Positions 55,047 through 63,103 of a DNA stretch of 64,000 bases are shown here, piece after piece (position 1 is the first letter of the stretch; every line of letters begins with the position of its first letter). The stretch is taken from contig JFHF01000009.1 of the NCBI GenBank assembly GCA_000648925.1, positions 62,001-126,000 of the forward strand, written 5' to 3'. The position numbers and the translations under genes were made by a program. The DNA is from Caballeronia jiangsuensis (GTDB taxonomy: Bacteria; Pseudomonadota; Gammaproteobacteria; Burkholderiales; Burkholderiaceae). The notes beneath the pieces are model-generated. The model made no database searches. It was not told the DNA's origin and saw only the letters and a list, made by a program, of their open reading frames with translations.

Positions 55047-55824
55047 TTACTACTGGCGCCTCGTTGCGACGGCTCTCGCATTCGCCTCGTTCGGCGTCTG
55101 CGGGCTGGGCTTCTCGCTGATCGTGTTCCCGCTCGCTTCGATCTGGCCGCATCGCGACTCGAAGCAGCGCATTATCGTCGCCATCATTCACGCTTTCTTT
55201 CGCGCGCTCGTCGCCGTGCTCGTGCGCGTCGGCGTGATGAAGCTCGACGTGCATGGCGCCCGCGCGCTCAGACGCGACTCGCCGCGCGCGGCCATCGTCG
55301 TTGCGAATCACCCGACGTGGATCGACGTGGTGGTGCTGCTCTCGCTCACGCCGCGCGCATGTTGCGTCGTGAAGAGCGCGCACTGGAGCAACCCCTTCTT
55401 CTGGGGCGTGATGCGCGCGGCCGAATACGTGAGCAATGCGAACCCCGTCGAGCTCGTCGAAGCAGGCGCACGGCAACTCGCGCGCGGCTACACGATGATC
55501 ATCTTCCCCGAAGGCTCGCGCAGTCCGACACGCAACCGCATGCACGCGTTCTCACGCGGGTTCGCCCACATGGCCTTGCAGTCGGGCGCGCCCATTCTGC
55601 CCGTGCTGATGGACTGTGATCCACCCGCGTTCACGAAAGACATGCGCTGGCACGACGTACCCGAACGTGCATTCCACATGCAGGTGAACGTGCTCGAGCC
55701 CCTGCGTGCCGACGAACTCGCCGCACGCGACGAGACACCCGCGCTCGCCGCACGCACGGTGACGAGCGCGATCGAAGCCCACATTACCCGGCATCTGATC
55801 GACTATGGATTCTTTAAAGCTTGA
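55033..55824 (+). CDS. 1-acylglycerol-3-phosphate acyltransferase-like protein
   Basis: The 263-residue protein is a PlsC-type membrane acyltransferase. The catalytic HX4D is NHPTWIDVV, and the second motif is FPEGSRSPT. An N-terminal membrane helix precedes the domain (WRLVATALAFASFGVCG). In aryl-polyene clusters such an enzyme is proposed to attach the polyene to a glycerol or lipid-like acceptor. It overlaps the upstream gene by 14 bases and the downstream ACP gene by 20. Confidence 0.85.
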   Translation: MKALDYYWRLVATALAFASFGVCGLGFSLIVFPLASIWPHRDSKQRIIVAIIHAFFRALVAVLVRVGVMKLDVHGARALRRDSPRAAIVVANHPTWIDVVVLLSLTPRACCVVKSAHWSNPFFWGVMRAAEYVSNANPVELVEAGARQLARGYTMIIFPEGSRSPTRNRMHAFSRGFAHMALQSGAPILPVLMDCDPPAFTKDMRWHDVPERAFHMQVNVLEPLRADELAARDETPALAARTVTSAIEAHITRHLIDYGFFKA

Positions 55825-56104
55825 AATCAAACGGCTTCTGATCGAAGCGCTTGATCTCGAAGACATGCAGCCCGATGACATCGACGACGACGCGCCGCTT
55901 TTCGAGACCGACGGCGTCGGTCTCGATTCGATCGATGCGCTCGAAATCGGCATCGTGCTGCGCGAACACTATCAACTGAACATCGCGGCCAACGACGAGC
56001 ATACGCGAGAACATTTCCGCTCGATCAACACGCTCGTCGCGCTGGTGGCGAGCCAGCGCGAGCTTGCGCACGCTGCGGACGAAGCCGAGAAACAAGGGGA
56101 ATGA
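55805..56104 (+). CDS. Acyl carrier protein 1 (aryl polyene)
   Basis: The 99-residue acyl carrier protein has the phosphopantetheine-attachment serine in GLDSIDALE. The C-terminal tail is longer than in FabC-type ACPs and rich in Ala/Glu. It carries the growing polyene and overlaps the acyltransferase gene by 20 bases and the second ACP gene by four. Confidence 0.88.
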   Translation: MDSLKLEIKRLLIEALDLEDMQPDDIDDDAPLFETDGVGLDSIDALEIGIVLREHYQLNIAANDEHTREHFRSINTLVALVASQRELAHAADEAEKQGE

Positions 56105-56358
56105 CCGTGACCGAGAATGAAATTCTTGAGCGCATCCGCGCCATCTTCGAAGAGAACTTCGGCATTGCGCCGGAGCGCGTGACGCCCGAGGCCTCCCTGT
56201 TCGAAGAGCTCGATCTGGACAGCATCGACGCCGTCGATCTCGCGATCAAGCTGCAGGAAATGACGGGCCGCCGTATCAAACCCGAAGAATTCAAGTCGGT
56301 GCGCACGGTCGCGGACGTGGTCGCCGCCGTCGAGTCATTGCTCGTCGAGCAGGAATGA
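56101..56358 (+). CDS. Acyl carrier protein 2 (aryl polyene)
   Basis: The 85-residue acyl carrier protein has LDLDSIDAVDLAI at its active-site serine. Two adjacent ACP genes are a feature of aryl-polyene operons. It overlaps its neighbours by four bases on each side. Confidence 0.9.
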   Translation: MTVTENEILERIRAIFEENFGIAPERVTPEASLFEELDLDSIDAVDLAIKLQEMTGRRIKPEEFKSVRTVADVVAAVESLLVEQE

Positions 56359-57005
56359 TGCAGTCGCAGACCGCGCACGCGCCAAGCAGTCAGACCACCG
56401 ATGCAAAGGCGCGAGGCTGGACCGGATTCGCGCTGAACGTCGCGTTCAAGCTCGCTTATCCGGCCGTGATCCTGGGCGCGTGGTTCTGGAACGCGCCGCG
56501 CTACGCCGGCTGCGTGCTGTTCGCGCTGATCTGGCTGCAGCGCTGCATTGGCACGGGTGTCGTCAGCGTGTCGCTGCGCAGGCTCACGCGCGTCGACTGG
56601 ATCGTCGCCTTCATGCTGAGCGCCGCGTCCGCCGCGATCGTGTGGACCGATAGCGAACGCCTGTTGCATATCTATCCGTCGCTCGTGAACCTCGGGCTGC
56701 TGATCGCGTTCGGCGCGACGCTCGTGCGCGGCCCGTCGATGATCGAAAAATTCGCGCGCATCGGCACGCCCGATCTGAGCGCCGCCGCCGTGCGTCACAC
56801 ACGCCGCGTCACGCAAATCTGGTGCGTGTTCTTTGCCGCGAACGGCCTGTTCGCGCTCTATACGGCGTTGTACTGGCAGCGCGAGGCATGGTCGCTCTAC
56901 AACGGCGCGATCTCGTATGGACTCGTCGGCGTGCTGCTCGTGGGTGAAATCGTGTGGCGCTATCTCGTGATCCTGCCGCGCGCGCGGCGAGCGGAGGCGG
57001 CATGA
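56355..57005 (+). CDS. Membrane protein of aryl-polyene operons (COG4648-like)
   Basis: The 216-residue protein has about six hydrophobic segments. An N-terminal soluble stretch rich in Thr/Ser/Gln is followed by LNVAFKLAYPAVILGAWFWN. The blocks LVRGPSMIEKFARIG and RRVTQIWCVFFAANG are characteristic of the family found between the ACP and ligase genes of polyene clusters. Its role, possibly in membrane delivery, is unproven. It overlaps the ACP gene and the ligase gene by four bases each. Confidence 0.75.
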   Translation: MMQSQTAHAPSSQTTDAKARGWTGFALNVAFKLAYPAVILGAWFWNAPRYAGCVLFALIWLQRCIGTGVVSVSLRRLTRVDWIVAFMLSAASAAIVWTDSERLLHIYPSLVNLGLLIAFGATLVRGPSMIEKFARIGTPDLSAAAVRHTRRVTQIWCVFFAANGLFALYTALYWQREAWSLYNGAISYGLVGVLLVGEIVWRYLVILPRARRAEAA

Positions 57006-58711
57006 TCGCGCTGCACGATTTGCTGTGCGCGCCGAGCGATGCGCAGAGACCCGTCTGCCGCGACGATCGCGCCGCAAGCGCGAACACGATCATCACGCAC
57101 GCGGCTTTCCGCACGCGCACGGCGGTCCTCGCGTGGTGGCTGCGCGAGCAGTCGGCGCGCCGCTACGCGTTGTGCATCGACGATCCGTTCGACTTCGCCT
57201 GCGCGCTCTTCGCGCTGTTCGCGTGCGGCAAGGAGCCGGTGATTCCCGCAAGCTCGGCGCCGGGCTACCTCGCCGATCTCGCCCACGCGTACGACGCCAT
57301 GCTGACCGACGACGACATCCGCGCGCTGGCGGCGACCGAATCGATCGGAATCGCCGCGCCGCCGAAGCCGATGCCGATCGACCCGCACGCACCGCTCACG
57401 CTCTACACATCGGGCAGCAGCGGCAGCCCGAAGCCGATCCGCAAGACCCTCGCACAGTTCGATGCCGAAGTGCGCACGCTCGAACGCGAATGGGGCGCGC
57501 TCATCGGCGACGCGACGATGCTCTCGAGCGTGGCGCACCGGCACATTTACGGGCTGCTGTTTCGCGTGATGTGGCCGCTCGCAGCGGGCCGCGCATTCGA
57601 TCGCGCGTTGTGCGCGGAACCGCGGCAAGTGCAGTTGCGCATCGCGTGCTGCGGCGCGACCGTGATGGTGTCGTCGCCGGCGCAACTCGTGCGCTGGGCC
57701 GCGCTGGCCGGTTTCGATGAACTGACGCCCGCGTCGCGCGTGTTCTTTTCCTCGGGCGGCCCGCTCGCGGCGGACGCCGCGCACGACTACGCGCGCGTGT
57801 TCGGCGACGCGCCCGTCGAAATCTACGGCAGCACGGAAACCGGCGGCATCGCGTGGCGCAGGCAGAACGTAACGCCAGCGTGGCAGCCGCTCGCCGGCGT
57901 CGATGTGCGTCGCGCGGACGACGGCGCGCTCGAAGTGCGCTCGCCGCATCTGGGCCACGGCGATTGGCATCGCACCGACGATGCGATTGCCTTCGACGAT
58001 GACGGCCGCTTCAGCCTGCAAGGCCGTCTCGATCGCGTGATCAAGCTCGACGGCAAGCGCGTGTCGCTACCGGAAATGGAGGCGCGGCTCGCGCTGCATC
58101 CGTATGTGACGCAGGCGTGCGTCGTGCCGCTCGCGGGCGCATCGCGCGAGCGCGTGGGCGCCGTCGTCGCGTTGAGCGACGCGGGCAGCGCCGCGCTGCG
58201 CGACGAAGGCCGAGTCGCGCTCGCGAAAGCGCTGCGCCGTCATCTCGCCGCGTATTTCGACGTCGTTCTCTTGCCGCGCCGCTGGCGTTTTCGCATCGCA
58301 CTGCCGTTCGATGCGCGCGGCAAGCTGCCCGTCGCGACAGTCGCGGCGTCGTTCGGCACGCGCGCCGAAGGCTTTGAAGTGCTCTCCGAAACGCGCGACG
58401 GCGACAATCTGCACTATGAGTTGCGCGTGCCTTCCACGCTCGCTCACTTCGACGGACATTTCCCCAATCTGCCGATCCTGCCAGGCGTCGTACAAGTCGA
58501 CTGGGCGATCCGGCTCGCGTCGGAGCACATCGCGGGCACGCGCGACGCGGCATCCGTCGATCGTCTCAAGTTCATGGCGCCCGTGCCGCCCGGCGCGCTG
58601 CTCGATCTGCGGCTCGCGCACGATGCGGCGCGCCGCCGCGTGCAGTTCGCGTATCGGCTGAATGGACGCGACTGTTCGTCGGGCGTTGTCGTGTACCGGG
58701 AGCGCGCATGA
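57002..58711 (+). CDS. Acyl-ACP ligase fused to 3-hydroxyacyl-ACP dehydratase
   Basis: The 569-residue protein combines two enzymes. The N-terminal AMP-binding domain (about 1-440) carries LYTSGSSGSPKP and YGSTETGGIAWR; the usual C-terminal catalytic Lys region is KLDGKRVSLPEME. The C-terminal part (about 455-569) is a hot-dog dehydratase with FDGHFPNLPILPGVVQ at about 482, including the FabZ-type His. In Escherichia-type clusters the ligase and dehydratase (ApeH, ApeI) are separate genes. The ligase would activate the aryl starter and the dehydratase act in chain extension. Overlaps of four bases exist on both sides. Confidence 0.85.
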   Translation: MIALHDLLCAPSDAQRPVCRDDRAASANTIITHAAFRTRTAVLAWWLREQSARRYALCIDDPFDFACALFALFACGKEPVIPASSAPGYLADLAHAYDAMLTDDDIRALAATESIGIAAPPKPMPIDPHAPLTLYTSGSSGSPKPIRKTLAQFDAEVRTLEREWGALIGDATMLSSVAHRHIYGLLFRVMWPLAAGRAFDRALCAEPRQVQLRIACCGATVMVSSPAQLVRWAALAGFDELTPASRVFFSSGGPLAADAAHDYARVFGDAPVEIYGSTETGGIAWRRQNVTPAWQPLAGVDVRRADDGALEVRSPHLGHGDWHRTDDAIAFDDDGRFSLQGRLDRVIKLDGKRVSLPEMEARLALHPYVTQACVVPLAGASRERVGAVVALSDAGSAALRDEGRVALAKALRRHLAAYFDVVLLPRRWRFRIALPFDARGKLPVATVAASFGTRAEGFEVLSETRDGDNLHYELRVPSTLAHFDGHFPNLPILPGVVQVDWAIRLASEHIAGTRDAASVDRLKFMAPVPPGALLDLRLAHDAARRRVQFAYRLNGRDCSSGVVVYRERA

Positions 58712-60471
58712 GCGGCGCGAACCTGCGGACGTGCATCGTCATTCCGATCTACAACCACAAGGATGCGATCGGCGGCACCGTCGCGCGCCTGGCCGTGCAC
58801 GGCCTGCCGATGTTCGTCGTCGACGACGGCAGCGACGAGGCCACGCAAGCCGTCCTCGCGCAGCTCGGCGGGCAGTACGGCGAACAGATGACGCTGCTGC
58901 GCCTGCCCGTCAACGGCGGCAAGGGCGCAGCCGTGATGGCGGGTTTGCGCGCGGCGCGGCGCGCGGGCCACACGCACGCGTTGCAGATCGACGCCGACGG
59001 CCAGCATGACGCGAACGACGTGCCGCGCTTTCTCGCGGCCGCGCGGGCCGAACCCGGCGCGGTGATTCTCGGGCGTCCCGTCTACGACGAAAGCGTGCCG
59101 AAGTCGCGTCTCTATGGCCGCTACCTGACGCACGTGTGGGTCTGGATCGAGACGCTCTCCTTCACGATCCGCGATTCGATGTGCGGCTTTCGTCTGTATC
59201 CGCTCGATGCGGTCTGCGCGCTGATCGACAGCGTGCGGCTCGGCACGCGCATGGACTTCGACATCGAAATTCTGGTGCGCCTGCACTGGCGGCGTCTTGC
59301 GTTCCGCACCGTGCCGACGCGCGTCGTCTACGCGACGGATGGCGTGTCGCACTTCGACGTACTGTGGGACAACGTGCGCATCAGCGCGAGTCATACGCGG
59401 CTCGTGTGCGGCATGCTGCTGCGTCTGCCGATGCTCCTCGCGCACAAGGCGATGCCGCGCAAGACCTCCGCCGCCACGCGCGCCGAAAGCGGCTGGTGGC
59501 GCGTCGCCGAGCGCGGCAGCCGGCTCGGCATGGCGTTGCTCGCAATCAGTTGCCGTCTGTTCGGCGTGCGCTTCACGGGGCTGTGGCTGCATCCCGTCGT
59601 CGGCTATTTTCTGCTGACGGGACGCGATGCGCGCGCCGCATCGCATCGATACTTCGCGCATCTGGAGCACGCCGCGCCGGGCGAGGGCACGCCGCGTCCT
59701 GGCTGGCGTTCCGCGTATCGGCAGATGCTCGCGTTCGCGCAGTCGGGGCTGGACCGGTTCGCCGCGTGGTCGGGCCGGATCGCCGAAGACGACGTCGTGT
59801 TCGACGATCCCGCCGCGTTCGAAGCGCTCGTCGAGAGCGGGCGCGGCGCGCTCGTCATCGGCGCGCATCTCGGCAATCTCGAGATGACGCGCGCGCTCGC
59901 GGTGCGCAATGGCCGCGCAAAAGTAACGGCCGTCGTCTACACGGAGCACGCAAAGCGCTTCAACAGCGTGCTGTCGACGGCCAACGCCGACTTCGCCCGG
60001 CGGCTCATGCCGGTGAGCGGCTTCGGTCCCGATACATCGATGATGATGAAGGAACGCATCGACGCGGGCGAATTGCTCGTGATCGTCGGCGATCGCGTGC
60101 CCGCGCACGAGTCGGGCCGCACGACGGAGGCGCACTTCCTCGGCGCGTCAGCGCCGTTCGCGCAAGGGCCGTATGTGCTGGCGCATGCGCTCGGCTGTCC
60201 CGTCTATCTGTTTTTCTGCCTGAAAGAGCGCGACGCGGAAGGCGGCACGCGCCATCGGCTGTATTTCGAGCCGTTCGCGGAGCGCATCGCATTGCCGCGC
60301 CGTGAACGCGCACAGCACATCGCGGCGTGGGCGCAGCGCTACGCGTCGCGGCTCGAACACTATTGCCGCAAGGCTCCATATCAATGGTTCAATTTCTTCG
60401 ATTTCTGGGCGCGTCCCGGCAAAACGATGACGGAAGGCTCCGCGCCCAGAGGAAACGATGTCCGAGCATGA
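58708..60471 (+). CDS. Glycosyltransferase 2 fused to LpxL-like acyltransferase
   Basis: The 587-residue protein has an N-terminal GT2 domain (about 5-240: CIVIPIYNHKDA, VVDDGSDEATQ, DADGQHD) and a C-terminal LpxL/HtrB-like acyltransferase domain (about 290-570: GAHLGNLEM with the catalytic His, then GDRVPAHESG). A hydrophobic segment links them (LAISCRLFGV and WLHPVVGYFLL). This fusion is found in polyene clusters, where it is thought to build the lipid or sugar carrier of the pigment. It overlaps the next gene by 14 bases. Confidence 0.85.
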   Translation: MSGANLRTCIVIPIYNHKDAIGGTVARLAVHGLPMFVVDDGSDEATQAVLAQLGGQYGEQMTLLRLPVNGGKGAAVMAGLRAARRAGHTHALQIDADGQHDANDVPRFLAAARAEPGAVILGRPVYDESVPKSRLYGRYLTHVWVWIETLSFTIRDSMCGFRLYPLDAVCALIDSVRLGTRMDFDIEILVRLHWRRLAFRTVPTRVVYATDGVSHFDVLWDNVRISASHTRLVCGMLLRLPMLLAHKAMPRKTSAATRAESGWWRVAERGSRLGMALLAISCRLFGVRFTGLWLHPVVGYFLLTGRDARAASHRYFAHLEHAAPGEGTPRPGWRSAYRQMLAFAQSGLDRFAAWSGRIAEDDVVFDDPAAFEALVESGRGALVIGAHLGNLEMTRALAVRNGRAKVTAVVYTEHAKRFNSVLSTANADFARRLMPVSGFGPDTSMMMKERIDAGELLVIVGDRVPAHESGRTTEAHFLGASAPFAQGPYVLAHALGCPVYLFFCLKERDAEGGTRHRLYFEPFAERIALPRRERAQHIAAWAQRYASRLEHYCRKAPYQWFNFFDFWARPGKTMTEGSAPRGNDVRA

Positions 60472-62050
60472 TCTGATCGACGAGGTGCGCGCGCCGCGCA
60501 AAGCGACCGCGGTAACCTTCGGTGGGCGGCACTTGAGCATCGAAGAGGTTGTATCGATTGCGACGCGCCGCACGCCCGTGGCCCTGAACGGCGACGCCGG
60601 CTGGCGCGCGCGCATCGAGCGCGGCGCGGACTTTCTGCGCCGGCATCTCGCGGCGGGCAAGACCGTGTATGGCGTGAACACCGGCTATGGCGATGCGTGC
60701 GTCGTCGATGTGCCGATGGAACTCGTCGAGGCGCTGCCGCTGCAACTCACGCGCTATCACGGCTGCGGCATGGGCGCGTATCTCGATGACGAAGCGACGC
60801 TCGCCGTGATCGCCGCGCGTCTGAATTCGCTGGCGTACGGGTTTTCCGGCGTGCGTCTCGTGCTGCTCGAACGGCTCGCGGACCTGATCAATCATCGCGT
60901 GCTGCCGCGCATTCCGTCGGAAGGCTCGGTTGGCGCGAGCGGCGATCTGACGCCGCTGTCGTATGTGGCGGCGGCTTTGGTCGGCGAGCGCGACGTGATG
61001 TTCGACGGCAGCTTGCGCGATGCCGCCGGCGTGTGGTCCACGCTCGGCGTGACGCCGCTCACGCTCGCACCGAAGGAAGGGCTCGCGCTGATGAATGGCA
61101 CGGCCGTGATGACCGGCCTCGCGTGTCTCGCGTTTGCGCGCGCGCGTCATCTGACGCGCCTTGCCGCGCGTCTCACGGCGCTCTCCACGGTGGCGCTCGA
61201 TGGCCGCGCCGCGCACTTCGACGCGACGATCTTCACAGTCAAGCCGCACGCGGGCCAGGCCGAAGCCGCCGCATGGATTCGCGCCGATCTCGCCGGCCGC
61301 AACGACACGCCGGGCCATCGTCTACAGGACCGCTATTCGATCCGCTGCGCGCCGCACGTGATCGGCGTGGCCACCGACGCGCTCACGTGGATGCGCCGCG
61401 ACATCGAGAACGAACTCAACAGCGCAAACGACAATCCGCTGATCGATCCCGACGAAGAGCGCGTGCTGCACGGCGGCAACTTCTACGGCGGCCATATCGC
61501 GTTCGCGATGGACGCGCTGAAGACGGCCGTCGCCAATCTCGCGGATTTGATGGATCGCCAGCTCGCGCTGATCGTCGACGACAAGTTCAACAACGGCCTG
61601 CCGCGCAATCTGACCGGCGCAACGCATGGGCGCGCGCCGATCAATCACGGCTTCAAGGCCGTGCAGATTTCGGCGTCCGCGTGGACCGCCGAGGCGCTCA
61701 AGCACACGATGCCCGCGAGCGTGTTCTCGCGCTCGACCGAAGCGCACAACCAGGACAAGGTCAGCATGGGCACGATCGCCGCGCGCGACTGTCTGCGCGT
61801 GCTCGAACTGACGGAGCAGGTCGCGGCCGCGCACACGCTCGCCGCCGTGCAGGCGTTGAATCTGCGTCTGCGTCTCGATCCGGAAACGCCCGTGCCCGCG
61901 CCGCTGCGCGAGTTCGCGGCGACGATCGCATCGGTTTCGCCGTTCGTCGCCGAAGACCGTGCGCTGGAGCGCGATCTGCGCGCGTTGACGGCGCGCATCG
62001 CGGCGTGCGCTCTGGTCGATGCCGATGCAAAGGAAGCGCGTCATGGCTGA
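60458..62050 (+). CDS. Aromatic amino acid ammonia-lyase (HAL/TAL/PAL family)
   Basis: The 530-residue protein is an MIO-type ammonia-lyase. The Ala-Ser-Gly that forms the cofactor is at 160-162 (SVGASGDLTP), and the catalytic Tyr is in TVYGVNTGYGD (72). The selectivity position is Tyr100-His101 (LTRYHGCG), in place of the His-Leu of tyrosine lyases and the Ser-His of histidine lyases. Its place in a polyene operon suggests it supplies cinnamate or coumarate as the aryl starter for the ligase gene. No hut genes are near. Confidence 0.88.
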   Translation: MSEHDLIDEVRAPRKATAVTFGGRHLSIEEVVSIATRRTPVALNGDAGWRARIERGADFLRRHLAAGKTVYGVNTGYGDACVVDVPMELVEALPLQLTRYHGCGMGAYLDDEATLAVIAARLNSLAYGFSGVRLVLLERLADLINHRVLPRIPSEGSVGASGDLTPLSYVAAALVGERDVMFDGSLRDAAGVWSTLGVTPLTLAPKEGLALMNGTAVMTGLACLAFARARHLTRLAARLTALSTVALDGRAAHFDATIFTVKPHAGQAEAAAWIRADLAGRNDTPGHRLQDRYSIRCAPHVIGVATDALTWMRRDIENELNSANDNPLIDPDEERVLHGGNFYGGHIAFAMDALKTAVANLADLMDRQLALIVDDKFNNGLPRNLTGATHGRAPINHGFKAVQISASAWTAEALKHTMPASVFSRSTEAHNQDKVSMGTIAARDCLRVLELTEQVAAAHTLAAVQALNLRLRLDPETPVPAPLREFAATIASVSPFVAEDRALERDLRALTARIAACALVDADAKEARHG

Positions 62051-62480
62051 AGTCGCGCAGGCTCGCACGCTCAAGGCGAGCGCGATCGTCGAAGTGCCGT
62101 TTCACGATGTCGATGCGATGAACGTGTGCTGGCACGGCCACTATCTGAAGTATTTCGAAGCAGGACGCTCGACGCTGCAGCGCGCGTTCGACTACGACTA
62201 TCGCGAAATGCAGGCGTCGGGCTATGTGTGGCCGGTCGTCGAGGCGCATCTGAAGTACGTGCGGCCCGCGACCTACGGACAGCGCATCGAAGTGCGCACG
62301 GAACTGCTCGAATACGAGAACCGCCTGAAGATCGGCTATGAGATCGTCGATTGCGAAACAGGCCAGCGTCTGACCAAGGGCTATACGATCCAGGTCGCCG
62401 TCGATGCGGCCACGCAGGAATTGCAGTTCGTGTCGCCGCCTGTCTTGTTCGAAAAGCTGGAGCGCGTATGGGCGGTTTGA
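62043..62480 (+). CDS. 4-hydroxybenzoyl-CoA thioesterase-fold hydrolase
   Basis: The 145-residue protein has the hot-dog thioesterase motif VPFHDVDAMNVCWHGHYLKYFEAGR, with the catalytic Asp in FHDVDAMNVCWHGHY. In polyene operons a thioesterase releases or edits ACP-bound intermediates. It overlaps the ammonia-lyase gene by eight bases and the LolA-like gene by 13. Confidence 0.87.
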   Translation: MAEVAQARTLKASAIVEVPFHDVDAMNVCWHGHYLKYFEAGRSTLQRAFDYDYREMQASGYVWPVVEAHLKYVRPATYGQRIEVRTELLEYENRLKIGYEIVDCETGQRLTKGYTIQVAVDAATQELQFVSPPVLFEKLERVWAV

Positions 62481-63103
62481 AGATGCTCCGTGCATTGCTC
62501 GTCTTGTTGCTGTTCACGGCGGCGCCATTGCATGCCGCATCCGGCAATCAGGCGCTCGTCTCGCAGGTGACATCGCGGCTCGCGCAGATGAAAGGCGTGC
62601 GCGCACAGTTCACGCAGACGCAGACGCTCTCAGCGATGAAGCAGCCGCTCGTGAGCACGGGCACGCTGGTGTTCATGCGCGATCGAGGCGTGATCTGGCG
62701 CGTGGAAACGCCTTACGCGGCGACGTTCGTCATCACCGATGCAGGCGTCACCGAAGTCGACGCGAACGGCAAGCGCATCCGCACGAAGAGCGCGCAGGGC
62801 GTGCGCGGCGTCGCGCAGGTCTCGAAGATGATGCGCGCGATGCTCGGCGGCGATCTCTCCGCGCTGTACTCGCAGTTCGATGTCGATGCGCAAGGCTCGG
62901 CATCGGACTGGACGCTCGACCTTGCTCCGAACCAGCCGCAACTCGCGCAGGCGATTCGCGGCCTGCACATGACGGGGAGCGCTTTCCTGCGCAGCCTGCG
63001 GATCGATCTCGCGAGCGGCGATACCACGCGCATCGAGTTCACGAAGAGCGAAGCGGCCGACGATCTGCCATCCGCCGAACGCACCTTGTTGGGCGCGCCA
63101 TGA
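62468..63103 (+). CDS. LolA-like periplasmic carrier
   Basis: The 211-residue protein has a signal peptide (LRALLVLLLFTAAPLHA) and the LolA-like beta-sheet core with GVRAQFTQTQ, SGTLVFMRDRGVIWRVE-type strand and DANGKRI. In aryl-polyene clusters such proteins are thought to move the pigment lipid across the periplasm. An ATG 15 bases downstream (62483) gives a shorter signal; both are plausible. It overlaps the exporter gene by four bases. Confidence 0.8.
   Translation: MGGLKMLRALLVLLLFTAAPLHAASGNQALVSQVTSRLAQMKGVRAQFTQTQTLSAMKQPLVSTGTLVFMRDRGVIWRVETPYAATFVITDAGVTEVDANGKRIRTKSAQGVRGVAQVSKMMRAMLGGDLSALYSQFDVDAQGSASDWTLDLAPNQPQLAQAIRGLHMTGSAFLRSLRIDLASGDTTRIEFTKSEAADDLPSAERTLLGAP

Noticed and set aside
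58444..60135. 563-codon minus-strand frame opposite the GT-acyltransferase fusion
   Set aside because: Composition and lack of motifs mark it as a shadow frame.
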